This document shows, piece after piece, positions 11,190 through 22,960 of a DNA stretch of 64,000 bases (its first letter is position 1; each line of letters opens with the position of its first letter). The stretch spans positions 320,959 to 384,958 of the forward strand of contig NMRA01000181.1 in assembly GCA_002633005.1 (NCBI GenBank), read 5' to 3'. The notes below the pieces were generated by a model that ran no database searches, was not told the origin of the DNA, and saw only the letters and a list, made by a program, of their open reading frames with translations. The translations under genes were made by a program, and so were the position numbers. This DNA is from Phoronis australis. Its lineage: Eukaryota; Phoronida; Phoronidae.

Positions 11190-12900
11190 ATGCCAAAACC
11201 CGGTACTATGGAGGATGCTGACATTTTTTTGCATGTCAAGAAGGCAAAGACAGCCGCACAAGGCTGGTTGACAAGAACTAGTTATCAATTGGACAAATTC
11301 TTGAGAACGGCGTGCTTCACTGAGTTATACGAAGCAGTCGCTGAACCTGACAAACGTTTATTAAATTTTGGAGTAGTACAAGCAGGTTTAGAGAATGAAC
11401 TAGCAATGGAACAGTTGGAAAGATGTATGGAAGAAGCTGCGTGTATTTGGAAGGCATACAGAATTTTTGACCGGCAGCCATGTGTCCAGTCTTCGTAGGT
11501 GAGGGAACTGGGAGTTCCGGTGAGAGAAGTTTGCAGCTTCCACTTAGCGGTATGTACTCTTTTAGTGTGGCAGTAATTCTGGAACAGATATGATGCCCTC
11601 GTGGATGAGACAAAACTGCTTGCTATCAGTAAGTTCTCATATCTACAGTCAATCTCGACCGAGGAAGCTAGCGGTGTGGCACTTGCATTCACAGCGGCGA
11701 ACTATCCTGTGGCGTGGTTGTTACTGAAAGATAGATTTGGCCGCCCAGAACAAATCATTTTTGCACATATCCAGGCCCTTTTCAACGTAACTGTCAATAC
11801 TTAGGGGGTAAAACCCCTTCGGAATGTACAGCATGACTCGCTCACTCACATTAGAAGCTCAGAAGCCTTCGATAGTAAGTGTACAAATTGCGGGGTTTCC
11901 TTACGTTCGTTTGCCAAATAAGATATATCTAGCGTGGTCACGACAGGGAGCAGGACACGAGGGTGACATGGAGTTCCTGTTATCGTTCTTGGAGAAGGAA
12001 ATCAGTCTCCGCGACTGTTCCTTTTCGGCAAGTGTAACAGCCGGGAAATCTCGTCAGCGAATGCCGACTGGTGCATCTACGGCTCTGCCAAGTTTTGAGT
12101 CTATGCAAGGGTGTGGATTTTGTGGTAAGGGGCACGCTACGGAGAAGTGTTGGGCATTCCAGAAGTTGCCACAAGACCAGAAACTGCTTTGCGCAAAGAC
12201 AGCAGGACTGTGTCTTAAATGCCTTAAAAGGAGACACAGGGCTAAGCGCTTTAAAATTGTTAATATTTGTTGTAAATGTAATGGCGAGCCTCATACCGCA
12301 GTGTGCTATGTTAATGTTGATGTTGGGAGCAACCCCACTAGGTCAGGAACATAGCAGGAATCACGGATCTTGCCCAATCAACCTGCGATCAATGGTCGGG
12401 TTGGTCAAAATGATCAGCCAGTGGTACCTGTTTTATGTACATGTAATATCTCAGCAGATGCTGGTTACTCTGTGTGTTCAGTTTTACAGGCAGCTCAGGT
12501 ACAGGTCTATGGTAGAGAGGTCGTGGAGGCCACCTTGTTATTCAATACAGGCTCTGACAGGTCATACGTCACGGCTAGGATGGTTAGAAGAGTAAAGCCT
12601 CAATGGGTGTCTCCTGAACCCGTACAGTATTCAGCCTTTGGTGATGGTTCCAAACAAAGTAAGTTATGCAACACGTACGAGTTGAAGCTCAGTACTTGTA
12701 AAGGACTTCAAAGTCTCAATGCAGCATAAGTTCCAGAGATATCTAGCCTGCTCCAGCGTACACAGGTACCTGCAAAGATCTTGAGGGAGTTTGATTTATC
12801 ACAGTTTTCGGACGTTTATGGTAAGGCCAGACATATGAGAGTAGGTATTTTTGTAGGTTTGGATCATTACTGGAGATTTATTAATCCTGAGAGTCCGCGG
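11190..12900 (+). pseudogene. BEL/Pao retrotransposon gag-protease remnant
   Basis: Frames at 11,190-11,498, 11,601-11,804, 11,824-12,354 and 12,370-12,900 line up with a BEL/Pao gag-pro polyprotein. First is an N-terminal gag stretch. Next is a DUF1759-type segment (KFSYLQS...NYPVAWLLLKDRFG). Then comes a gag middle part (LPNKIYLAWSR). After this is a zinc knuckle CGFCGKGHATEKC with two further Cys clusters. The last part is a DUF1758-type aspartic protease ending near GLDHYW. The protease active site reads N-T-G-S (12,544-12,555) where the family has D-[ST]-G-S, so it should be dead. Several stops and frame changes separate the parts. The reverse transcriptase expected next is absent; a LINE reverse transcriptase lies there instead, and BEL sequence resumes near 14,700. 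Confidence 0.75.
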
Positions 12901-12919
12901 CGTTTGCATTGCATGGCTC

Positions 12920-14256
12920 ATACGTTGCCCGTAACTCAGTGTGTTGAAATAACGCCATCTGAGATCAGGCGAACACTTTCTAAGTGTAAGAAAAACAGCA
13001 GCCCATGAAGCAATTCCATCTCGTACGACGTTCTGACAAAATGTCCACTGCCTCTCCACGAGGGGCTACCCGAGATATACAACAGATGCCTTGCTATCGG
13101 CCACTTTCCCAAACCGTGGAAAAGCGCAGTGGGTGTCATGATACCCAAACCAGACAAAGACCACACCAACCCGGCCAACTACCGCCCAATCAGTCTGCTA
13201 TCGTGCATTGGCACAACGTTCGAACGAATCCTCACGAATAGAATAAACGTAGAACTGGATTCTAAAGGCTTCTTTAATAGGTGGCAGAGAGCCTATAGGA
13301 AAATCGTGAAGGAACCGAGCACATCCATAGACTGATATCTCAAGGCAAAACGGCAATGGGCAAAAACTTTTGCACCAGAGCCATAATGTTGGACGTGGAA
13401 AAAACTTTTGACTCTGTATGGCATGACGGCATGAGATACAAACTCTCCAATATAGGTCTACCAGACAAAATGGTTAGACTCCTGTCATCTTTCCTGAGAG
13501 ACAGATGCATCTCGGCACCCCCCCAGGGGTCCGTCCTAAGTCCGTTGCTATTTTTGATCTATGGCAACGACCTACCAGTTCACCCAAGAGACAAAGTTCA
13601 GATATCCCAGTTCGCCAACGATCTCGGGTTCTGGTCAAGTGACAAACAGGAGACAGTTGTCCAAGCACGCCTCCAGCGCGCACTATCAAAACTGGAGGAC
13701 TGGTGCTCCATTGGGCGCATCAAACTCAATGCCGCAAAATCACAGGTCATCCTGTTTCACCGCAAACGCAAACTGCGACCGTTCAGTCTTTCACTATTTG
13801 GTGTCAGGCTCACACCAAAAGCAGAGGCCACTCTGCTAGGGGTAACCCTTGATCAAAGACTGACGTTACAACTCCACGTCGCACGCGTTTGTGACCGTGC
13901 AACAACCAGAGTCGAGCTATATGTATCGATTGAAGGGCACAGGGTGGGGCGCTAGGAGCGACTGCCTACTACTGATCTACAAAATGTTCATCAGACCCCT
14001 ATTCGAATATGACGCGATCGACATTTCAACCTGTGCTCCTTCCACAATCGAAAGACTACAGAAAGTACAAAACTGGGCGCTGAGAATTGCTCTCGGACAG
14101 CCCAGATATTGCCGAACTGACGTATTACACGAGCTCGCCGGAATGCAGACTGTCTCCGACAGATTGCAGTCACTCCGCGAAGCCACACTAAGCCGCATTT
14201 CCGTGACAAGCCTATTCCAGGAGCACTTAAGGGTTCTGGCCCTGCTCAACTGGTAA
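12920..14256 (+). pseudogene. Jockey/CR1-type LINE reverse transcriptase remnant
   Basis: Translation in successive frames gives a non-LTR reverse transcriptase without its endonuclease. Pieces in order are EIRRTLSKCKKNSSP, PKPDKDHTNPANYRPISLLS, LDVEKTFDSVWHDG, PPQGSVLSPLLFLIYGNDLP, then QFANDLGFWS and the C-terminal region with RPLFEYDAID and QNWALRIALGQPRY. The catalytic F/Y-A-D-D box reads F-A-N-D (13,611-13,622), so one catalytic Asp is lost. There are stops near 13,007 and 13,335 and a frame change near 13,900. It sits between two parts of a BEL/Pao element, so either it inserted there or a deletion joined them. Confidence 0.8.
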
Positions 14257-14257
14257 A

Positions 14258-14430
14258 AACTTTCCCGACGGGGCAGTATAAAGACAACCAAGCTTTCGTG
14301 ACAACCATGTACCGGAGCACTATGGGTTCGGGCCCTGCGCTACTGGTAACTGTTCCGAAGGGGCGTCGGGGCAGTATAAAGACAACGGAAAAAAACTGTC
14401 CAGACGGGACAGTATAAAGACAACCAATCC
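14258..14430 (+). repeat. Threefold repeat after LINE reverse transcriptase
   Basis: GCAGTATAAAGACAAC occurs three times (about 14,272, 14,371 and 14,408; the last has ACAGTATAAAGACAAC). Each copy is preceded by a variant of CGACGGG or CAGACGGG. The second and third are about 37 nt apart. It is probably the 3' UTR of the LINE, where short tandem repeats are common. Confidence 0.55.
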
Positions 14431-14689
14431 GTAGCATGACAGCTGTTGCCAATAAGCCGGCCTCATGTGAAACAAAACTCTAAGCTGTTGCCATCAAGCC
14501 AGCTTCACCCCTATGATGTCAATAACGTTGTTGCCATCAAGCCAGCGTCTCGTCTCCAGAAGAAGATCAAGAACACCACCTCTACCACCACCAGCCTACC
14601 AAGTCCTGCCTTTGATCCACGTCCACACCAACCACAGCAAGGACAGAAGGCGAGATCCACCGATCTTGCGAAGCCTAGTACTTTTATTG

Positions 14690-15280
14690 CATGAAACCTT
14701 AGTAATAAGACACCCGTCTTTGACTTAGAGAGATGGAGTTCTCTGGAGAAAGCCATTCGTGTAGTTGATTGGGTTAGAAGATTCGTGAATAACTTTAGAT
14801 CGACTGGTATGTATTCCAGGGGTTTGAGTGCTATCAGGCTTGAACTAGTATTTTACTGGAAATTCAGCAATGCACATACATGTAATATCCGCTTAAATAG
14901 TTGCGTTGTCTGCAGGCAAGGCAGTGTCTAAGTCATCGTCGTTGTTTAGGTTAGATTCTGTGTCAGGGGAGGTTGGGCTTCTTATGGTTAAGGGTCGGTT
15001 GCAGTTGCCTGACCTCAGCTATGATGGTAAACACCCTATATGTTTGTCATCCTGTTACCTTTCAGAGTTATTAGTTAGGTGAAATCACACTCGCTTGAAT
15101 CAGACCGTTGTTGCATCGCTGATTGCTGCAGTCCGTGACGAAGTCGAAATAGTTTGTGCCCCCCCCCCAATAATGTTTCCCTTCCTACGGGCCTGTGTAA
15201 TTATGTGCTCACAGAAGAGATCAACCCCTCTACCACGCATAATTTCGAACCGTTTCTATCCATTACCGTCCTTAATCTGA
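14690..15280 (+). pseudogene. BEL/Pao pol 3' part (RNase H-integrase junction) remnant
   Basis: Pieces read FDLERWSSLEKAIRVVDWVR, then LFRLDSVSGEVGLLMVKGRL, then YDGKHPICLSSCYLSELLVR and NHTRLNQTVV after a stop (TGA near 15,079). This order matches the region of BEL/Pao pol upstream of and into the integrase: the conserved W-V-R-F helix, the G-x-L-x-x-x-G-R-L stretch, the K-H-P-I motif and the start of the HHCC-type region. It belongs with the gag-protease at 11.2-12.9 kb. The reverse transcriptase and most of RNase H are missing between them. It ends in a C-run near 15,160. Confidence 0.65.
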
Positions 15281-16533
15281 TATACGTACTGCCCGCCCCT
15301 CAGTCGAGAAATTTAAAATAAATTCTTCTCTTACGCACGCTTGGCCTTCTCACGGTATAAAATTTGACTCTGATAGTAAGAAAACTTGGCTACGATCGGA
15401 AGATTCTTAACATGCGGCCAAGTATTTTGGATTAGTCTTCATGCAGTTCAGTAGTGAGATAATATACCCTGACATGAGCAGTGCAGCAATGGCCAGTTGC
15501 CAATTTTGGCAAATGAACGAATGACTGTTCGAAAAATAGTGATTGTTTCCTCTTCACCCCAACTCCCCCACAACATATTCCTGGCCTGCAGGCCGTTCAG
15601 TACTTTCACTTCCTAATTGCGGCATATAATGAAAACGCAAGATTTCCCTTGCCGAGCGCCAGCTCAAGTGACCCCAAACCTAAACATCCGCGTATCGAAC
15701 ATTGTTGAAAGATCGCCAATTACGGGTAACATGTCTGTTTATCCCAACCCCTTGTTGCGGGGGAACCGCTGAACAACCACGAGACGGGTTTTCACGGACG
15801 TGAGGTCATCTTTTTCATGGGCTGAAAATTCTTCCCATTAAATTTAGACATTGTGAAACAACTAACCGAGGGTATTTTTTCCAGAGGTCATTATTTAGTG
15901 CTGCACCGGCTCGGTTGGGTAATACCATATTTCCACTTGGTTTCGAGTGGGAAATTCTGTATTTTGGGCATACCATAGGTTGGATGCGCAATTCAGTCGT
16001 ACAGGTTTGGTATTTTGGTTACTATGCACTTTACTTTTTTGCGCAAGTTTTGAGTCGCAAAACAAAGAGCTCGTAAGCGAGCAGTGCAAATCTACAAAAT
16101 TTCCAATATCAACTTCAGCGTAAGTACAGAATTTGCAGGGAACTGTTTGTTTTGATACAACATAAAATATCTGATTTTGGAATACATACTAAGAAATGAG
16201 TTTTAAAAGCAGTATATATTTCAATAGAAAATACATTATTCATTGAGATGTGCTGATTTGGATGGCTGACGAAAAACTTCGGGGTGTTATTTTTCAGTAC
16301 AAGTAAAATACGTATGATTGTCATTATTACCAAATATTTACTTCAGTACAATTAACAAACAGCATCATCATTGGATAACAGCATATGGATGGTCAATAAT
16401 TATCTTTTTAATTGACCTTATATGGTACCAATCACCAAGACTGATGTGGAAACAGCGCATAGTCGCTCCCCTTAAACTATTGTGGAAGAACATAAAAACC
16501 TAAGGGCAGCAACACTAAACTCCATGACCGAAC
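15281..16533. other. No gene seen
   Basis: No coding sequence or RNA gene was recognised. The 3' LTR of the BEL element could lie in this stretch but was not identified. Confidence 0.4.
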
Positions 16534-16608
16534 CAAAAACCCATGACTCAATGACAGGACCAAAAAACTTTTAAGTTTTTTGGTCCTGTCATTGAGTCAT
16601 GGGTTTTT
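16534..16608. repeat. Near-perfect palindrome, 35-bp arms
   Basis: The left arm contains CCCATGACTCAATGACAGG and the right arm its exact inverse CCTGTCATTGAGTCATGGG. The arms continue through runs of A and T to a 2-nt centre near 16,571. It could form a long hairpin or cruciform. It lies just upstream of a 5'-truncated LINE and is probably a foldback element. Confidence 0.8.
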
Positions 16609-16694
16609 TCATGAGTTTAAAAACTCTTTGGCTGCAGGCATAACATTGCGAGCCCCCGGATTTTCTGATTGATGCCGTAGGGCTCCCAGTTATT

Positions 16695-17217
16695 ATCAAA
16701 GAAAATCGGTGTACTTAAACGTCTAGGCAAATTTCTTAATGTCCGTACCCTTAAGACCCTTTACCATTGTATTATTCAGCCTCATATTGATTATTGTTTA
16801 CCGGTTTGGGGGCACACTAGTGACACACTTGTAAACAAAGTCCAAGTAATCCAAAATAGAGCCGCCAGGGCTATCCTGGGTACTAAAATTAGGGACACTA
16901 GGGTTGACGACTTGTACTCCAAGCTGGGATTTATGAAAGTAAGACAAAGAAATAAATATCTCTCTGCCTGTTGTATATACAGATGTATCAATGGCTTGGC
17001 TCCAGCATACCTCAGCAGTAAATTCAATAGCAGTCAGGCTGTTTATTCTACACGTTCTTCTGTTGCTGGCAATGTTTCTTCTAAAAAAATTAAAACCGAG
17101 ACTGGCAAGAGATCTTTTATCTATGCAGCTGCTATAATATGGAATTCTTTTAGCCCAGAAATTAAACGGTCCAACTCAATTACTACCTTTAAAGTTAATG
17201 TTAAAAAGTGGCTGTAA
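16695..17217 (+). pseudogene. C-terminal part of LINE reverse transcriptase protein
   Basis: An open frame of about 173 codons runs to a TAA near 17,217. It carries motifs that close non-LTR retrotransposon ORF2 proteins of the CR1/L2/Jockey group: KIGVLKRLGKF, QPHIDYCLPVWG, VQVIQNRAARAILG, YRCINGLAPAYLS and an IIWNSFSPEIKRSNS-type end. The reverse transcriptase catalytic boxes and the endonuclease are missing through 5' truncation. The frame itself is uninterrupted, which suggests a fairly recent insertion compared with the LINE at 13-14 kb. It cannot be active alone. Confidence 0.8.
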
Positions 17218-17556
17218 TTTACTTAACCTTTTATACCCTGCCTATCTTAATCATGTCATTTTTTCATTGTCGTAAATACTCTCATTGTCTAGAGTCATCT
17301 CTTAATTTATTTCATCTGTCTTAGTTAATTTTTTACCATTATTTGTCATTTAGTTATTGTCTTAATTCTCAACCTTAACTGTTTTAATTGTATCTTTGTT
17401 ACGTATATTTCATTGTTGTTTTATTACTTCATTGTATTATATTACTGTTTTTCTTGTTGAGGGCCCTCTTGGAAAGCAGTGCTATCACTGAAGAGGCCAC
17501 CCTCATTTTAAATATCACAATAATAAAATAAATAAATAAATAAATAAATAAATAAA
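16695..17556 (+). mobile_element. 5'-truncated CR1/L2-like LINE with microsatellite tail
   Basis: The element contains only the last part of a LINE ORF2, its 3' UTR and a tail of repeated AAAT units (about 17,522-17,555). Truncation at the 5' end and a short-repeat tail are typical of target-primed insertion. Confidence 0.75.
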
Positions 17557-19340
17557 GTGTTTTCCGCTATTTTTGTCCAATGTAGCACTCTCCAATATGG
17601 CGTCATATTGACAACGCGAGCTTCACGTATCTCAGTGGCGCGCCTCCGCTCTATGTGATATGTATGGTGCCGACACACTGGGCACTCGCTTTGTTTAAAA
17701 TTTCATTATAAACTTGTGTCCAAAAATGAATTTACTATTTCACATTCCCAAAATAGGAGTTTCAAAGTCTCTTTCGATTGTCCACAAAAGGAACAAGTGT
17801 CGTCATCCGTAACTTGAATTATTTTTAAAAATGAGTTAGTACTCAAAATTCTCATCAAGAGTCTGAACTGAGCGTTGGCCACTTTTTGTGCAAGAGACTG
17901 AGGGACTGGGGGACAGATAGAATGGGAGTGAAGGGAAGGGGCCCGCGTAGCAGGCCGCAGTGGTGTACTTGTTTGTATAATAATAAGAGGGATGGAGACC
18001 GCGGACGGGTGATTAGAACGTAGGAGATAATCGATGCGGAACCCTTGAGTAGTCAGTATGGTACGAGTTCTAACTTACTAGAATATACCCCTTAAAAGAG
18101 AGCGCGTTAGTCATGCCAAGAATTGTACCATGACACTTGGCTTACCTCAAAAGCCTTAACTCTGCCTGGTGGCTTGGTAATTGGTTGCACACCAAGAAAC
18201 GTTTTAGGTTGTAAAAGTCACCTTCCTTGTCCAATTTTCAAAATTTAAAAACTTAATCGCGTGTACTTTTTACGAACTATTCGAATATACTAGTAACTAA
18301 TTTTCAACACAAAAAGTTAAAAGTATTATTGTCGCCCCTCAGATGTTTATAGTCTCATTATCTACACAACAATAATATCAGCAGCTCGAAGCGATTTAAA
18401 CAACCAATACAGCATGGTGTCTTTGAACCGGTTGAACTTGCAAATTCTGTGGTGCACAAACCGGTCGAGTGGCCCAATCTAAACCGATTAGGGTGTCAAT
18501 ATAGAATTCTTTTCGTGGTATATTTCAAAATCAAAAGAGAGCGTATCTCTCCGTTACGTAACACATGATCGATAAGTTAAACAAAGTCACTGGCGCTGAC
18601 GAATCTGCCAGGTGATGGTCGAAACGATTGATGAGGTGTATACATGTAGTGTCGAGAAGGTACATGTGTAGATAGTGCAGGTTTTGAGACGGGGGTAGAA
18701 GTGGACGGCGCAGGCAGCAGACGGGAGGCACCTGTGAAAGTAAAATTATCTTGAGTACCGAGAAATAGGGACAGGCACGTGCCCTCAAATATGAAAGCCC
18801 GATAAGGCAGGGGACAATGAAGTGACGGAGACACCTAAAATGTTAGGGTAAAGTGCAGTGCCAAAAGTCCCTGGCACAAATTTAGGGAGAGCATCCCATA
18901 CAGAACCAGCGTATTGTATCAAGGACACCTAATACAGACTCAAAACCATACCTCAACGGACTAATCAAATAAAGGCATATCGTGTTCGAAGTTTCACGGA
19001 CACCAGGAACAAAATGACACGGGAAGAAAATGCGCAAGTAAGGGAAACCACAGTGAGGGCATAAATGGATGCCAAGAGCCAGGAGTGTCACAGACGTAAA
19101 ATATATGGCCCATAGACCTACGGGGGTTTAAGTGAGGCACACATTCCCGCGCCATAAGTACAAAGTTAATCGGATAAAGGGAATACCGGATGGTTAAAGG
19201 ATACCAAGGTAATCTTTGCCTTCGTCAAAAATACACTGGGTTTGGGCACGGCCGAGACTCCATGGTATCTCACAAGGAGAATGCTTTTGGAAATTTTAGC
19301 CCAGTTCGACAAAACACATGGCGTTAAATTGACTTTAAAC
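17557..19340. other. No gene seen
   Basis: About 1.8 kb without recognisable coding sequence, RNA gene or element border on either strand. Confidence 0.4.
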
Positions 19341-19353
19341 TACACCGTAAACG

Positions 19354-19500
19354 TTCGGGTTAACGCCCAAGCTCAGTTTACCGCCCACCCCCTACTTTAG
19401 GTGGATTTTAGATTTAACCGCCCACTGATGGGTTAACCGCCCATCTGCGATTTTTGAAGATTTTCAATTAAGCGCCCACCTCTCGGTAAAGCGCCCCTCC
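19354..19500 (+). repeat. Cluster of degenerate (T)AACCGCCCAC units
   Basis: Five to six imperfect copies of a unit like TTAACCGCCCAC or AAGCGCCCACC occur at irregular spacing of about 20-30 nt. They include TTAACGCCCA, TACCGCCCACC, TAACCGCCCAC, TAACCGCCCAT, TAAGCGCCCAC and AAAGCGCCCCT. It could be a decayed minisatellite or the end of an unknown element. Confidence 0.5.
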
Positions 19501-19916
19501 CCGACTTTTAAAGATTGAAGACTTGGCACCCGGTGCTAGGCGATTCCCAGACTTTTAGATCGATGATCTCAACTAGAGTGCAATGATGGCCTCAGAGCCG
19601 GCGCTCGGGTCATGGATTTACTTCAAAATATAATACTTGAACGTTTTGTCACTTTATTTTCTTCCCATATTCGCAAAGCTTAAAGAGGAAATTGCAAGGT
19701 CCAAACCAATCTGAACAACAATATGGTCTAAATTCTAGTTTATAATTATCATTGCTATATTCTTAACATTAACTGAATTGTACGCCGCTATACAAAGTTA
19801 TTTACATATTTAGTGCCGTGGTGTTGTAACGCCATCGTTGTAACGGAGAATAGAAACGGCGCCATTTTCGTTCGTTACACATCTGTGACGTGGTGTTGGG
19901 GAACACAAAGGAAGCA

Positions 19917-20110
19917 ATGTGTGTCCACGTGAGTACAGCAGCGTATATGAGGAATACTTTGAACGATACAGGGACGGACAGGTGGACTTTTCGGATGATT
20001 CCGACCTTTCGGACGTGGAGTTGGATGTGACAGATCCCAGAGGAACATTATGTGTTCACAGCTTTTCTGTAGTGGAGCCGTTCTCCCTCGATCCCTTTCA
20101 CGTTCACGGC
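19917..20110 (+). pseudogene. Possible first exon of the P2RX7_C-like gene
   Basis: A frame just inside the left inverted end reads REYSSVYEEYFERYRDGQ, then an acidic stretch VDFSDDSDLSDVELDV. Acidic, low-complexity N-termini precede the zinc domain in the P2RX7_C-like proteins known to me. The frame has no obvious ATG in register (an ATG at 19,917 is in another frame), and the 3' border is unclear. It shares strand and element with the zinc-domain exon at 21,478. The call is tentative. Confidence 0.35.
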
Positions 20111-20436
20111 CCATTTGCCTTTCTGTGGTCGCCGAAGACTCACTCCCAGCGGGTTCGTCCTGTGAGCGTCAACAGGCTGAAGGTGCGCAGGAGTTGCGTT
20201 TAGATGTTAGTGATTGGTAAGAATATTATCAGTATGTATCCTACAACCGCGAATTATAACTTGGTGTTTTTTAATTCAAAAGTGGGTGCTTTACCAGTCA
20301 GTCCCAGGCGCCCATATCCCCATTGGTGAATCGTGTTTCAGCCGTGGATAAATACCAGTTTCAGTGATAAAACTTGGATTTTTCGCATTATAGCAAATCA
20401 CTCAAAAAGTGTTAGGTCTCTTATTATTTGTATACA

Positions 20437-20600
20437 GTGTGGCTCAGTGGTTTGAGCTAGTGAGACTCGGGTTCGAATCCTGGCTTTCACTGGCATGCAA
20501 TTGAGCATTGAACAAAATTGTCTCTTACTTCTCCGAGACTAAGCGGGGTGTTACTAGTGAGTGAATAAATGTATGCAAGGGAATGAATGAGAACCAATTT
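20437..20600 (+). repeat. tRNA-derived SINE-like piece
   Basis: An A-box-like TGGCTCAGTGG (20,440-20,450) and a B-box GGTTCGAATCC (20,470-20,480) are only about 20 nt apart, closer than in an intact tRNA. No cloverleaf with paired acceptor ends is visible. It is best read as the head of a SINE or a deleted tRNA pseudogene inside the transposon. Confidence 0.5.
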
Positions 20601-21477
20601 GGGATAATCGACTGTGAACTGTAAAGAAGAGGATGAAAGATTTGCAATTTTATAATTTAGACTTTCTCACCTTGGTGCTGGGGGAGGGCATAATTCTATA
20701 GGTTATAGAACAAGTCATTTCATTTTCGTACTCAAGTCAACTCAGATCTATATCAATCTACACATGTGTTCCAAAACAGTTTTATTTTGTAAGGCGATGC
20801 TTGAAATGGAAACAACCATTTCATGTCGATGTACATTGACCCAATGTTGCCATTATTTATAAATGAAATATGGTACATGGCTTGGTTAAGAGTCGACTTG
20901 GGTAGGAACCGCCTGGTAAAGTTTCTATAGAGTAAAGAGAGCATACCATTGGATTGGTGATTGCCCATATAGCATATCAAGAAGTTTTAATGTATACTGT
21001 AATATTTAAAATATGGGCGACCCTTTGGAGTGGCAACACTGCTTTTCAAGTTGGTTTGCCCCATTGTCATTGTCTAGTTTGATTAATGGTATGTGGGTGC
21101 CGATAGGATTCAGATTGGGAGAACAGGTCTCACGACTACATACAAAACAGTCCCCTCCATCAATGAATCAGGGGAACTACCTTTTGTCTTAGGGTCAGCT
21201 AAAAATCAAACAACTAATGTCCATTACTATATCCCCCGGGCATGATCTACCACTGCCTTGGGTGTAGCACTATTCATTTGTATGAAAAGTAAATATCTTT
21301 ACTATATATGATCAATTTGTACAAAAAATAAATAGGTTGTGATGTTCCAACCAATTTTCCTGAAAACTGAAGTCGTATGCAGACCCCTCAATTTGGTAAA
21401 GGCACTCTTGGTAAATTTTTCAATTCGAAATTTTGATGTTTACTGAAATAATGTATTATTGTTGACACATCTTGCAG

Positions 21478-21879
21478 GTGCACCTGGGGCAACTGTCAGA
21501 CAACCTCGGTTGTTGAAGAAAGAGTATGTTGCCAAGAGGTTGACAAGGTTGTTGCAAAACTTGATGAAGAAATGAAGCGTGACAACTAACACAGAAGAAA
21601 AAGTGTATTGTGGAGCATGAGGGTTTAAACCTGTATACATCAATCGTGTTTTTGTAGACTGCATGGTTGCAGTACAAAAGCCAATATCCTGATGGCTATG
21701 ACATACCCTTGGATAAAAGGATTTGACACGTGACCTACAGACAGTTCCAAAGATGGGTACACGGTCACTTAGGACGAACAGTCCGTGTTGTCATTCCAGC
21801 ATGCGCAGTAGCCTGCATCAAAGCTTTCTACCCTCTGCCAGGAAATGAGGAAGACTTTGAGTTCCAAGGATTTTCTTAA
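21478..21879 (+). pseudogene. P2X7-receptor C-terminal (ballast) domain-like gene, broken
   Basis: After an acceptor TTGCAG (ends 21,477) the frame reads CTWGNCQTTSVVEERVCCQE. This is the W-C/x-C-N-C...E-x-V-C-C-x-E signature of the P2RX7_C zinc domain. A frame change follows near 21,588, then KKKCIVEHEGLN, then AWLQYKSQYPDGYDIP. After a TGA the frame gives TYRQFQRWVHGHLGRTVRVV, then PACAVACIKAFYP and a TAA at 21,877-21,879. The last block is the hallmark Y-R-x-F-x-R-W-x-x-G-x-L-G-x-x-x-R-x-x-x-P-A-C motif of the family. In vertebrates this domain forms the cytoplasmic ballast of the P2X7 ion channel and binds zinc and nucleotide. Stand-alone copies are common in invertebrates. No channel part is present here. 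One frameshift and two stops make this copy a pseudogene. Confidence 0.8.
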
Positions 21880-22960
21880 AAGTTTCACCCATTTAACAGT
21901 TGTCTTAGCCCTGGAATGCCAACTCCTCCACATGACCTATGTATTCTGTTATAAAAACTTGTGACTCGGGGACTAGTTTTATGTAATTCAAACGAGTTGC
22001 AAAAAGTTGTACTGACAAATTCCATAGAATGATCAGACATTGTAATAAACGAATGCAATCGCAGTGCAACCTCAGCCGCATGAAATTGAAGTTGACATTC
22101 CATGAATAGACTTCTGTGGTTTCAGAATGGTAAATAATTAACACAGCGAGCAGCATTTGTTGATGCTCATCAATCTGGTTACTTATGATAACATGGTCAT
22201 GACAAGTGTAATTTAAGTGGGACTACATTATATACCTCTAAACTGAACACCAGTTAAACTTATGGTTTACCTAGGTAAACAGAGGAATTTGTCTCATTGG
22301 ATCCCAGTTTGTGTGCTTGAAGCGAACACATTGAACAGTATGGCTGTTACATAAAAAATCTGGGCCATAGTCTGAAGTCGAGACTCAATCTTCTGCCCTC
22401 TTCTTATACAGTAGAACTCTCTAAACTGGTAGCGCTTCAGTGGGAACTTTAGAAAGGTTAGAATTAATTCCGCAGTAACGCCTCCAAATAACTCTAACTT
22501 TGATGAAATATCTCAGTCTCACTGGATACAACTTATCGAGTTCTACTGTAATTCAATGAGAAATCAAATAACAGGACACAGCAACCACTGAATCTCAACC
22601 CAAAAGCTCCAGTATGCAATAGCTTTAGATGTCTATGACATGGTGTGAAAACACAAAAAGTATGCACATGAGTAGGAATTGGGAAATCTGGAGGGAGTGC
22701 TTATACCACTCACTCAAAAATTCCCAAGACAATGTTCGAATTCTGTGCAAGTGATTATTCTGTGTACAATTTAGATGAGATTGTCGCACGAAAAGACTGA
22801 CGACCCAAACAAGTACCTTTTCACCCCCACTTAAGAAAGTCTTCCTTTACCGACCCACTGTATGGGACAGCAAAGGTTTAGTGCAAATCAAATATACTTA
22901 AAAAGCTATGCCGCAATATTTATAGTCATTGTATTGAAGAACCATTGAAATGTTTACAGG

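Noticed and set aside
13474-14291. Frames on the - strand opposite the LINE reverse transcriptase
   Set aside because: Antisense shadows; the + strand carries the recognisable motifs.
20437-20492. Functional tRNA gene
   Set aside because: The A and B boxes are too close for a full cloverleaf.
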